From assembly GCA_035693025.1 (NCBI GenBank), contig DASSHI010000004.1, forward strand, positions 1 through 64,000: a stretch of DNA of 64,000 bases. Reading direction: 5' to 3'. Under the pieces are notes generated by a model that saw only the letters and a program-made list of their open reading frames with translations, searched no databases and was not told the DNA's origin. Shown in pieces: positions 1 to 6,761 of the stretch. This DNA is from VRUE01 sp035693025. Its GTDB lineage: Bacteria > Actinomycetota > Thermoleophilia > Solirubrobacterales > 70-9. Every line of letters begins with the position of its first letter. The first letter of the stretch is position 1. Position numbers and translations under genes: made by a program.

Positions 1-1155
1 CCCCGTCGCCGGGTCGACCTGCCCGCCGCCGAAGCTCACCGCGTAGAAGCCGTTCCTGACCTCCTCGATCATCGCCTTCGGGGTCGACTCGCCGGGCGCG
101 ATGTAGGTGTTGGTCATGCGCGGGATCGGCAGATCGCGGAAGCTCTCGCGGCGGCCGTTGCCGGTCGAGGCGACACCGTCTTTCTCGGCCCCGAGGTGGT
201 CGTAGAGGTAGGAGACCAGGTGTCCGTCCTCGATCACCAGCGTTTTCTGGGTCGGCCGGCCCTCGTCGTCGATCGCGTCCGATCCCCACTCGTTCGGCAG
301 CCGGCCGTCGTCGTAGGCGTTGAGGAGCGGCTGGGCGACCCGCTCGCCGAGCTTGCCGATATAGACGCTGGCGCCCTTGTGGATGTGGTCGATCTCCAAG
401 CCGTGCCCGGTCATCTCGTGGAAGAGCACGCCGCCGAAGCCGCCGCCGACCACGACCGGCATCGTCCCCGTCGGCGCCGGGCCGGCGTCGAGCAGCGTCA
501 GCGCCTTGCGCGCGGCGCTCTCGGCTATCGCGGCGGGATCGTCGTCGAAGAGCTCGAAGCCACGCGCCGCCCCCAGCGTCTCGGCGCCGGTCTCGACCCG
601 CTCGCCACGCCTGGCGACCGCCTGGGCGCCGATCCGCACCCGCGTGCGATCGTCGCCGCTGAAGAGGCCGTCGGAGTTGACGATCGCGACCTCGCGCCGG
701 GCCTCGCCGTAGGAGGCCATCGCCTGGGCGATCTCCTCGCCCAGACCGCGCGCCCGCTGGTCGAGCTCGCGCAGCAGCTCGGCCTTGCGCTTGGCCGGGA
801 CGTCGCCCGGCGGGCGCTCGATCGGCTGCGGGGTCGGCGCCTCGGCGCTCAGCGGTCGCGGTTCGGCGCGATCGCCGCGCAGCGCCGCGGCGGCCTCGTC
901 GGCGGCCCGTTCGAGGTCGGCCGGATCGAGGCCGTCGACGTGGGCGAAATAGGTGGTGGCGCCACTCAGGACCCGCACCCCGGCACCCTCTTCGGCGCCG
1001 GACTGGACCGACTCGATCCGTGACTCGTCGATCGCCAGCGTCAGGCCGCTGCGCCGTTCGGCGAATACCTCGGCGAACTCGCCGCCGTGGATGAGCGCGC
1101 GGGCGACGACGCGCTCGGCGACGGTCGGGTCGAGCAGCTGCGCGGGCCCGTTCAC
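1..1155 (-). CDS. tldD: TldD/PmbA-family metalloprotease, C-terminus cut by window edge
   Basis: The minus-strand frame is open from a GTG at 1155 to the window edge, giving 385 residues without the C-terminus. Near residue 245 it reads VLFHEMTGHGLEIDHIHKG, the TldD zinc-site signature (HExxGH with a downstream acidic/His residue). TldD-type proteins act with TldE/PmbA in the cytosol to process modified or unfolded peptides. The N-terminal part (residues 1-80) has the usual glycine-poor substrate-binding look with a DESRIESV stretch. The GTG overlaps the TGA of the upstream small gene (GTGA), so translation is coupled. Family assignment is firm; substrate is unknown, and no TldE partner is visible because the window ends here. 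Confidence 0.9.
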   Translation of the reverse strand, partial: MNGPAQLLDPTVAERVVARALIHGGEFAEVFAERRSGLTLAIDESRIESVQSGAEEGAGVRVLSGATTYFAHVDGLDPADLERAADEAAAALRGDRAEPRPLSAEAPTPQPIERPPGDVPAKRKAELLRELDQRARGLGEEIAQAMASYGEARREVAIVNSDGLFSGDDRTRVRIGAQAVARRGERVETGAETLGAARGFELFDDDPAAIAESAARKALTLLDAGPAPTGTMPVVVGGGFGGVLFHEMTGHGLEIDHIHKGASVYIGKLGERVAQPLLNAYDDGRLPNEWGSDAIDDEGRPTQKTLVIEDGHLVSYLYDHLGAEKDGVASTGNGRRESFRDLPIPRMTNTYIAPGESTPKAMIEEVRNGFYAVSFGGGQVDPATG

Positions 1156-1376
1156 GACTTCTCTCGCTTGCCGGCGACCTCGATCAGCCGCCCCGCAGCG
1201 ACGAACAGCTCGCCGCCCGCCGCAGAATCGGTGGCGTGGTCCTCAGCCCGCCCGCCCGCGTAGTAGAGGCGGGCGAAAGGGCGGCGCGAGGCGCGGCGGC
1301 GGCGCATGTAGGCGGCCGCCTCGTCGGCATAGCCGGAGACCCGGTCGAGCAGAACGCGATGTGGCTTAGGCGGCAT
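1152..1376 (-). CDS. Small basic hypothetical protein (74 aa) upstream of tldD
   Basis: A 74-residue frame starting MPPKPHRVLLDRV and ending REKS. It is arginine-rich in the middle (YMRRRRASRRPF), with no signal peptide or membrane segment. It overlaps the gene before it by 11 bp and tldD by 4 bp (GTGA), so it is the middle gene of a three-gene coupled unit. I recognise no family. The tight overlaps on both sides are the main evidence that it is translated. Confidence 0.6.
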   Translation of the reverse strand: MPPKPHRVLLDRVSGYADEAAAYMRRRRASRRPFARLYYAGGRAEDHATDSAAGGELFVAAGRLIEVAGKREKS

Positions 1377-1803
1377 CGGCCCCCTCGCTTCCGCGCCGCT
1401 GCGTACTTTTTACGTGCCCTGGCCCGTCAAAAGTCGCCTGCGGCGTCTTTCCGGCGAGGTCGCGCAGCACGGAGCGCATGTCGAAGAAGGTGAGCGAGGC
1501 GAGGGCGAAGCGCTCGGTTACGACGACCGCGGCGAGGCCGGCATGGCGCAGCGCGAAGACCTCGCCTTGCTCGGTGCCGATGTGGACCTGCTCGACCCGG
1601 TCGCCGTCGGCGCGATCGGCGACCGCGAAGAGCGTCGCCACGTCCTCCCCCCAGCGCGCGGGCTGATCGGCGGCGGCGAGGACCTCGCCCTCCGGACCGA
1701 AGATCGCGGCGCCGCGCAGGTCGGGTGACATCTCGGTCAGGTAGGCGAGCGCGCCCGCCGCCGCTTCGGCCGAAATCGTCCCGCTCGCCTGCTCGTCTGC
1801 CAT
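1366..1803 (-). CDS. Roadblock/LC7-like small protein (145 aa)
   Basis: 145 residues starting MADEQASGTISAEAAAGAL. The stretch around residues 25-110 (LRGAAIFGPEGEVLAAAD ... VVVTERFALASLTFFDMRSVLRDL) has the alternating pattern of roadblock/LC7 domains, which serve small GTPases or act as dimeric scaffolds. This is a fold-level guess. The start is supported by a TATTTT hexamer ending 7 nt upstream (leaderless pattern). The last ~20 codons lie over an imperfect palindrome at 1401-1437, so the C-terminal tail may be repeat-derived. First gene of the unit with the 74-aa protein and tldD. Confidence 0.6.
   Translation of the reverse strand: MADEQASGTISAEAAAGALAYLTEMSPDLRGAAIFGPEGEVLAAADQPARWGEDVATLFAVADRADGDRVEQVHIGTEQGEVFALRHAGLAAVVVTERFALASLTFFDMRSVLRDLAGKTPQATFDGPGHVKSTQRRGSEGADAA
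1401..1437. repeat. Imperfect palindromic element (family 2, copy 1)
   Basis: Imperfect inverted repeat with arms GCG(T)ACTTTTTACG and its degenerate complement around a GCCCTGGCC core. The right half, GGCCCGTCAAAAGTCGC, closely matches the element at 29743-29782 (GGCCCGCATAAAGTCGC), and the left halves also align. It overlaps the 3' coding end of the roadblock-like gene. Confidence 0.5.
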
Positions 1804-1810
1804 CTGGGTG

Positions 1811-1816
1811 AAAATA
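1811..1816 (-). promoter_or_regulatory. Candidate -10 (TATTTT), leaderless promoter
   Basis: Reads TATTTT on the minus strand, ending 7 nt before the ATG of the roadblock-like gene. No Shine-Dalgarno fits in the gap. One of about sixteen TANNNT hexamers at this spacing in the window. Confidence 0.45.
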
Positions 1817-1823
1817 CCGGCCC

Positions 1824-1973
1824 GTGTCCATCGCCCGAGCTTCCTGGATCACCGTCGTCGCCGTTTGCGCGATCGCCGCGATCCTCTTTGCGATCAGCGG
1901 CTACACCGGCTACACCGTCACCCTGGTCGCCGTCGGCCTCGCCGCAGCGGTCAACCTCTTGCCCAGCCCGTAG
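1824..1973 (+). CDS. Small two-helix membrane protein (49 aa)
   Basis: GTG-initiated 49-residue frame, too short for routine gene lists. It starts SIARASWITVVAVCAIAA and ends AAAVNLLPSP. Two hydrophobic stretches (residues 8-25 and 30-45) are separated by a short SGYTGY turn, so it is probably a two-helix inner-membrane protein. It occupies the divergent gap after the tldD unit and ends 4 bp before the convergent CDF gene. I see no strong ribosome site. No family recognised; the clean amphipathic layout and third-position GC support coding. Confidence 0.5.
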   Translation: MSIARASWITVVAVCAIAAILFAISGYTGYTVTLVAVGLAAAVNLLPSP

Positions 1974-1976
1974 GAA

Positions 1977-2888
1977 CTAACCGGCCCTGAACGGTCCGCC
2001 GCGCTCGCGGCTGGGGTCGCGCAGCGAGGTCTCCGGCTCGACGTGGATCAGCACCTCGGCGCGACGGACGTCGGCCTCGATCTCGTCGCGCATCCGGTGG
2101 GCGAGCTCGTGGGCGCGCTCGAGGCTGGTCCCGGAGCGGTACTGGACGTGGAGGTCGATGTAGCGACGGCTGCCGGCGCGACGCGCCCGCAGCTTGTGGT
2201 ACCCGGCCACCTCGGGCGTGCGCGCGGCGGCTATCGCCGCCTCGATCCGGTCCATCTCCTCGGGCGGCAGCGCTTCGTCGACGAGGACGCCGGAGGAGCG
2301 GCGGATGATGCGCAGCCCGGCGGTGACGATCGCGGCCGAGACGAGCAGGGCGGTGACCGAGTCGAGCGCGACGACGCCGGTGACCTGGACCAACACGAGG
2401 CCGGCGAGGACGCCGAGCGAGGTGAGCGCGTCGGTGCGCAGATGCGCCGCGTCGCCCTCGAGCGCGGGCGAGTCGTGGACCCTGGCCTGGCGCGCCAGCA
2501 CGGTCGAGACCCCGAGGTTCGCCAGCACCGAGAAGCCCATCACGGCGATGCCGACGCCGAGCCGTTCGACCTCGGCCCCGGCGACAAGCCGGTGGGTCGC
2601 CTCGTAGACGATGATCCCGGCGCCGATCAGGATCAGCATTCCCTCGATCGTCGCCGCCAGGCTCTCGACCTTCTCGTGCCCGTAGGGATGGTCGACGTCG
2701 GCCGGCTCGTCCGCCTTGCGCACCGAGACGAAGGCGACGACCGAGGCGACCAGGTCGATCAACGAGTGCACCGCCTCGGTGACGATCGCGATCGAGCCGG
2801 TGATCGCCCCGGCGGCGAGCTTGATCGCGATCAACAGCGCGTTGGAGGCGATCGAGAGCCCCGCCGCCCCGCTTTTGGTGCGGATCAT
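1977..2888 (-). CDS. Cation diffusion facilitator (CDF) metal exporter
   Basis: 303-residue CDF protein, a proton-coupled exporter of Zn2+/Fe2+/Mn2+-like ions in the cytoplasmic membrane. Four to six helices fill residues ~8-185. HSLIDL (near residue 42) carries the His/Asp metal site of helix 2, and DHPYGHEKVE (near 66) is the family loop. A second Asp pair lies in helix 5 (VALDSVTALLVSA). Residues ~205-290 form the ferredoxin-like cytosolic domain ending HVEPETSLRD. The start overlaps the rdgB stop (ATGA), so it is the last gene of the vapBC-rph-rdgB unit. Metal specificity cannot be read with confidence. Confidence 0.9.
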   Translation of the reverse strand: MIRTKSGAAGLSIASNALLIAIKLAAGAITGSIAIVTEAVHSLIDLVASVVAFVSVRKADEPADVDHPYGHEKVESLAATIEGMLILIGAGIIVYEATHRLVAGAEVERLGVGIAVMGFSVLANLGVSTVLARQARVHDSPALEGDAAHLRTDALTSLGVLAGLVLVQVTGVVALDSVTALLVSAAIVTAGLRIIRRSSGVLVDEALPPEEMDRIEAAIAAARTPEVAGYHKLRARRAGSRRYIDLHVQYRSGTSLERAHELAHRMRDEIEADVRRAEVLIHVEPETSLRDPSRERGGPFRAG

Positions 2889-3484
2889 CGCTGCGCCGGC
2901 GCGGTTCCCCCGGCGCTCAGGTGCCGGGCCAGGAGCCGCGCGGCGCGGCCCCGGTGGCTGATCTCGTTCTTTTCCTCCTGGCTGATCTCGGAGTAGGTGC
3001 GGGTGTCGCCGGGGCCGGTCGCGTCGGGGACGAAGGCGGGGTCGTAGCCGAAGCCACCCTGGCCGCGCGGCCGCTCGATCAGCCGGCCGTCGCAGCGGGC
3101 CTCGAAGACGTGCTCGGTGCCGTCGGCTTCGACCAGCGCCAGCGCGCAGACGTAGTAGGCGCCCCGCTCCTCGCCTGCGGCGGCGACCTCGCGCAGCAGC
3201 TTCTCCAGGTTCTCCTCGTCCGTAGCTCCCTCGCCGCCGTAGCGGGCCGAGTGGATGCCGGGACGGCCGTCGAGGCCGACGGCGCCGATGCCCGAGTCGT
3301 CGCCGATCGCCGCCTGCCCGGTCGCCCGGTGTGCGGCACGGGCCTTGTCGAGGGCGATCGCGGCAAAGCTCTCGCCGTCCTCGGGCGGCAGCTCGACACC
3401 CGCCGGAAGCCCCTCCAGCTCGACTTCCGGCAGCAGTTCGCGCAGCTCGCGCAGCTTGTGCTTATTGCCCGTTGCGAAGATCAA
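2885..3484 (-). CDS. rdgB: XTP/dITP diphosphatase (RdgB/HAM1)
   Basis: 199 residues, normal for the family. It hydrolyses non-canonical purine triphosphates (dITP, XTP) to monophosphates and so cleans the nucleotide pool. Diagnostic parts: FATGNKHKL at residues 3-11, the IGDDSGIGAVGLDGRPG substrate/metal loop near 60, and GGFGYDPAF near 143. It overlaps rph by 23 bp and the CDF gene by 4 bp. The rph-rdgB neighbourhood is a common bacterial pairing. Confidence 0.95.
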   Translation of the reverse strand: MIFATGNKHKLRELRELLPEVELEGLPAGVELPPEDGESFAAIALDKARAAHRATGQAAIGDDSGIGAVGLDGRPGIHSARYGGEGATDEENLEKLLREVAAAGEERGAYYVCALALVEADGTEHVFEARCDGRLIERPRGQGGFGYDPAFVPDATGPGDTRTYSEISQEEKNEISHRGRAARLLARHLSAGGTAPAQR

Positions 3485-4217
3485 TCGGCTCTGCGGTTCC
3501 CGTTACCCGCTCCTGAACCTGGCGCAGCCTCGAGATGCCCATCTCGGCGAGGCCCAGCAGCTCGTCCAGCGAAGCGCGCGAGAGCGGCGTGCGCTCCGCC
3601 GTCGCCTGCACCTCGACCAGTCCGCCGTCACCGGTCATCACGACGTTGGCGTCGACTTCGGCGTTGGAGTCCTCTCCGTAGTCGAGGTCGCAGAGCGCCC
3701 GCCCGTTGACCATGCCGACGCTGACCGCGGCGATCGAGCCGCTCAGCGGCATCGTCTCGATCTTCTTCGCGTCGAGCAGCTTCTGCAGGGCCAGGCGCAG
3801 CGCGACATAGCCGCCGGTGATCGCCGCACAGCGCGTGCCGCCGTCCGCCTGCAACACGTCGCAGTCGACATAGACGCTGCGTTCGCCCAGCGCCCGGAAG
3901 TCGACGACGACCCGCAGCGAGCGCCCGATCAGGCGTTGGATCTCGACCCCGCGGCCGTCCTGCTTGCCACGCGAGACATCGCGTGCCTTGCGATCGCCGG
4001 TCGAGGCGGGCAGCATCGAGTACTCGGCAGTGACCCAGCCTTTGCCCCGGCCGCTCATCCACTTGGGCACGTTCTCGTTGACCGAGGCCGTGCAGATCAC
4101 CCTCGTTTTGCCGACCGAGATCAGCGCCGAGCCGTCGGCGGTCTCGACGAACCCGGGATCGATCGCGACCGGCCGGATGTCCGCGGGCGCCCTGTCGTAG
4201 CTACGCGAGGCAGGCAT
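3462..4217 (-). CDS. rph: Ribonuclease PH
   Basis: 251 residues. RNase PH is the phosphorolytic 3'-5' exoribonuclease that trims tRNA 3' ends. Visible landmarks: RSYDRAPADIRPV at the N-terminus, GWVTAEYSMLP near residue 62 and the phosphate-binding region GGTRCAAITGG near 126. Conserved DANVVMTGDGGLVEVQ follows near 190. It lies 12 bp after the vapC-like stop and overlaps rdgB by 23 bp, so it is probably transcribed from the promoter ahead of the toxin-antitoxin pair, unless an internal promoter exists. Confidence 0.96.
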   Translation of the reverse strand: MPASRSYDRAPADIRPVAIDPGFVETADGSALISVGKTRVICTASVNENVPKWMSGRGKGWVTAEYSMLPASTGDRKARDVSRGKQDGRGVEIQRLIGRSLRVVVDFRALGERSVYVDCDVLQADGGTRCAAITGGYVALRLALQKLLDAKKIETMPLSGSIAAVSVGMVNGRALCDLDYGEDSNAEVDANVVMTGDGGLVEVQATAERTPLSRASLDELLGLAEMGISRLRQVQERVTGTAEPIDLRNGQ

Positions 4218-4229
4218 GGCGCGAGTCTC

Positions 4230-4643
4230 TCACGGCGTGGGGAGGACGCGCAGGCCGCGCTGTGCGAAGTGCGCGTCGAAGGCAAAGGCCTCGCCGCCTC
4301 CGTCGCGCTCGATCAGGGCGAAGGAGGTCGCGTCGACGTAGCTCCAGCGCTTGTCGCCATGACGTTCGAGGATCTCCCAGGCCTCGTCCTCGACGTCACG
4401 CTCCAGCCGCACCAGCTCGATCGCCTCGCCGGCGCGAAAACGCCGGCCCCACTCGATCGCCTCTCGCCGGCCGAGGCGCACCAGAAGCGCCGTGTAGGTC
4501 TCGGCGAAGACGTAGTTCGAAGTGAAGAGGGTTGCCCCGTCGGCGATCAGGCCAGCCAGGGCCGCGCGCGCCGACTCGTGCTCGACCTCCGATGCGTTGC
4601 GCAGTGCGACGAAGGCGCTGGTGTCGACGAAGACGGACCTCAC
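4230..4643 (-). CDS. PIN-domain toxin (VapC-like)
   Basis: 137-residue PIN protein, expected to be a Mg2+-dependent RNase toxin. The acidic set is visible: D7 in VFVDTSAF, E in NYVFAETYT (near 48), D in YVDATSFAL (near 103) and D in FAFDAHF (near 122). The ATG overlaps the antitoxin TGA (ATGA), the classic vapBC layout. It lies directly upstream of rph. The RNA target is unknown. All active-site acids look intact, so it should be functional. Confidence 0.88.
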   Translation of the reverse strand: MRSVFVDTSAFVALRNASEVEHESARAALAGLIADGATLFTSNYVFAETYTALLVRLGRREAIEWGRRFRAGEAIELVRLERDVEDEAWEILERHGDKRWSYVDATSFALIERDGGGEAFAFDAHFAQRGLRVLPTP

Positions 4644-4876
4644 GATCCGTAGAGGTCGCGGTCGAGCGTGCTGACGCTCGTGCCCTCGCGACCGCGCCCG
4701 GGCGACTCCTCGACCAGGAAGCGGAGCAGCGGATCCGCAGCCGGGTCGGCGAGCCGGGCGCGCTCGGAGTCGATCAGCTCGCGCACGACCGCCGCGATGC
4801 TGCCGGCCTTCCCCGCCCGCTGCCGCAGCCAGCGGTACTGGCCCTCGTCCAGATATAGCTGCGTCCGATGCTTCAT
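4640..4876 (-). CDS. Ribbon-helix-helix antitoxin (VapB-like)
   Basis: 78 residues from MKHRTQLYLDEGQYRWLRQR. The N-terminal beta strand followed by two helices (QYRWLRQRAGKAGSIAAVVRELIDSE) is the RHH DNA-binding fold. The acidic C-terminal tail (STLDRDLYGS) probably wraps the toxin. An upstream in-frame ATG at 4891 would add five residues. I prefer 4876 because the 4891 ATG forms one end of a palindrome and overlaps a TATGCT -10-like hexamer. Cognate to the PIN toxin that follows with a 4-bp overlap. Confidence 0.82.
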   Translation of the reverse strand: MKHRTQLYLDEGQYRWLRQRAGKAGSIAAVVRELIDSERARLADPAADPLLRFLVEESPGRGREGTSVSTLDRDLYGS

Positions 4877-4891
4877 GCTGGAATACAGCAT
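4875..4891. promoter_or_regulatory. Palindromic operator of the toxin-antitoxin pair
   Basis: Perfect inverted repeat ATGCTG-GAATA-CAGCAT (6-bp arms, 5-nt spacer). On the minus strand it covers most of a TATGCT -10-like hexamer, the likely transcription start and the antitoxin ATG. That is where an autoregulating RHH antitoxin would bind. Confidence 0.6.
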
Positions 4892-4950
4892 AGGCCTACG
4901 TCGCTGCCGCTGTGGGGCAGCGCGCATCGCGCGCCGCCCCTCCCTCAGCC

Positions 4951-5199
4951 TCATTTGAACGCGACTTTGTCGACCGCCTCCTTGATCTTGTCGACGATCA
5001 CCCCGGCCAGCTCGGTGCCCTGCTTGCCGTTGAACCCCTTCATCGCCGCGACCATTCCCACCATCAACAGCGAGACCAAGAGGATCAGGCCGACGTACTC
5101 GACCGTGCCCTGGCCACGCTCGGCGACGAGCAGCGAGCGGATCGCCCGCAGGCGCCACTCGACCGCCGCCTGTACGTATCCCATCAGCGCGTAGAACAT
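4951..5199 (-). CDS. Flp-type pilin-like small membrane protein
   Basis: 82 residues. After a short polar leader, GQGTVEYVGLILLVSLLMVG (residues 29-48) matches the type IVb Flp/Tad pilin core: a glycine-preceded cleavage site, a +5-like Glu and one hydrophobic helix. The C-terminal part (ELAGVIVDKIKEAVDKVAF) is an amphipathic helix. The start has a strong AAGGAGG ribosome site about 7 nt upstream. No tad assembly genes are in the window, so any pilus function depends on machinery elsewhere. It could also be a stand-alone Flp-like membrane peptide. Confidence 0.75.
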   Translation of the reverse strand: MFYALMGYVQAAVEWRLRAIRSLLVAERGQGTVEYVGLILLVSLLMVGMVAAMKGFNGKQGTELAGVIVDKIKEAVDKVAFK

Positions 5200-5332
5200 T
5201 CGAAGCCTCCTTCAGCTCGGATTTGGCCCGAGCCTGAGCGGCCGCGTCGAACGGATCTAGACCCAAGTGCGCCAATTCGACGACGGCAATGTCAAATGTC
5301 TGTGACAGGCGGCCGGGCGCCACGACGGGGGG

Positions 5333-5338
5333 TACGCT
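5333..5338 (+). promoter_or_regulatory. Candidate -10 (TACGCT), leaderless promoter
   Basis: TACGCT ends 8 nt before the glycosyltransferase ATG at 5347. It supports that start over any upstream in-frame codon. Confidence 0.45.
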
Positions 5339-5346
5339 CAGCGCCG

Positions 5347-6300
5347 ATGCGGGTCCTCGTCGTCACCAACTTCGTCCCCGACGCCGGCGCGCCGCAGCGC
5401 GGCCGCTGGGTGACCGACCAGGTGGAGGAGATCAGGCGGCTCGGCGTCGAGGTCGAGCTCTTCCGCTTCCCCCCGGGCTCGAGCCGGTACCTGCCGGCCG
5501 CGGTGCGGCTGCGCCGCCTGCTGCGTCGCGAGAGCTTCGACCTGGTCCACGTCCACTACGGACTCACCGCCTGGTCGGCGCTGCTGGCGGGCGCCCGGCC
5601 GCTGGTCGTCACCTTCCATGGCACGGACGTTCGCCACCCCGTCGTCGGGCCGCTCTCGCGGCGCCTCGCCTGGCGCGCGGACCTGGTCGCGGCGGTGTCG
5701 CGCGCTCTCTTCCGGCCCGAGGACGGCCGCCCGGGGCTCCCCGCCGTCCCCGGCGCCGCCGTGCTCCCCTGCGGCCCCGATCTGGGCCGCTTCCGCCCAT
5801 TGCCGCGAGAGCAGGCGCGCCGCGAGCTCGGGCTCGACCAGGACGGCCGCTACCTGCTCTTCCCGGCCAATCCCGACCGCCCCGAGAAGCGCGCCGACCG
5901 TGCGCGCGAGCTGGCGGACGCCTGCGGCGCCGAGCTGCTCACCGGCGGCTCGATCGAGCCCGACCGGATGCCGCTGTGGGTGAACGCCGCCAACGCGGTG
6001 CTCGTCACCTCCGATTACGAGGGCTTCGGCCTGGCGGCCATCGAGGCCCTGGCCTGCGACGTGCCCGTGCTCTCGACGGCCGTGGGAATCGCGCCGTACG
6101 CGCTCGCCGGCATCGCCGGAGCCCTCTGCGCGCCGTTCGACCTGTCGCGCTGGCGCGACGCCGTGCAGCCGCACCTCACGGCGGCGGACCCCCGCATCGA
6201 GGGGGCCGTCCGAGCGGCCTCGCTGTCGGCGGCGCGGATGGCGGAGCGGACGATCGTCGCCTATCGCGACGTGCTCGCCCGGGATCGCCCCCCTACGTAA
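5347..6300 (+). CDS. Glycosyltransferase family 4 (GT-B)
   Basis: 317 residues starting MRVLVVTNFVPDAGAPQRG. It is a GT-B retaining glycosyltransferase: an N-terminal Rossmann domain with FDLVHVHYG (near 70) and VTFHGTDVRHP (near 95), then a nucleotide-sugar domain with LLFPANPDRPEKRADRA (near 175) and SDYEGFGLAAIEAL (near 225), the E-x7-E motif. It acts at the cytosolic face on glycolipid or glycan acceptors, which cannot be named here. The frame is open further upstream, but the TACGCT hexamer 8 nt before ATG 5347 and the family N-terminus fix the start. Confidence 0.9.
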   Translation: MRVLVVTNFVPDAGAPQRGRWVTDQVEEIRRLGVEVELFRFPPGSSRYLPAAVRLRRLLRRESFDLVHVHYGLTAWSALLAGARPLVVTFHGTDVRHPVVGPLSRRLAWRADLVAAVSRALFRPEDGRPGLPAVPGAAVLPCGPDLGRFRPLPREQARRELGLDQDGRYLLFPANPDRPEKRADRARELADACGAELLTGGSIEPDRMPLWVNAANAVLVTSDYEGFGLAAIEALACDVPVLSTAVGIAPYALAGIAGALCAPFDLSRWRDAVQPHLTAADPRIEGAVRAASLSAARMAERTIVAYRDVLARDRPPT

Positions 6301-6306
6301 TACATT
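6301..6306 (+). promoter_or_regulatory. Candidate -10 (TACATT), leaderless promoter
   Basis: TACATT ends 8 nt before the ATG at 6315 of the coiled-coil gene. It could drive the coiled-coil-nadB-hyuA-hyuB run. Confidence 0.45.
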
Positions 6307-6314
6307 GAGCGACG

Positions 6315-6761
6315 ATGAGCGAGGAGATGCGCGACTCCCCCGAGAGCAGCCCGAGCGAGAAGATCGCGGCGGCCGAACGGAGGCTGCGCGAGGCCGTGGA
6401 GGCCGCCGCCGCGGCCGAAGAGCGGGCGAGCGCCGAGATCCAGGCACTCGAAGCCGACCTCGAGAAGGGACGGCAGGAGAGCGCCGAAGCGCTCGAGCAG
6501 ATGCGCCGCGCGCACGCCGCCGAGCTGGCCCGCGAGCGCGAGACCAAGGAGACCGCGATCGCCGCCGCGGAGCAGCGGCTGGCCGAGATCGAGCGGCAGG
6601 CCGAAGCCGCCGAGAAGCGGGTCGAGGAGACTCAGCGGCAAGCCGGTGAACTCCAGGGCGCCGCCGCCGACGCCGACACCGAGGCGCGGGCGCGCGAAGC
6701 GGCCGCCGCCTGGCTGCGCGGCCAGATCGAGGCGCTGAGGCGAGAGGCGGCCGACCGATAG
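6315..6761 (+). CDS. Coiled-coil protein (148 aa)
   Basis: 148 residues, nearly all Ala/Glu/Arg heptads from residue ~15 to the end (e.g. KIAAAERRLREAVEAAAAAE, EQRLAEIERQAEAAEKRVEE). This predicts one long continuous coiled coil with no membrane segment or signal peptide. No family recognised. Its TAG stop overlaps the proposed ATA start of nadB by 4 nt (ATAG), and it appears to be first in the nadB-hyuAB transcription unit. It could be a scaffold or a structural protein; nothing ties it to NAD synthesis except position. Confidence 0.7.
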   Translation: MSEEMRDSPESSPSEKIAAAERRLREAVEAAAAAEERASAEIQALEADLEKGRQESAEALEQMRRAHAAELARERETKETAIAAAEQRLAEIERQAEAAEKRVEETQRQAGELQGAAADADTEARAREAAAAWLRGQIEALRREAADR

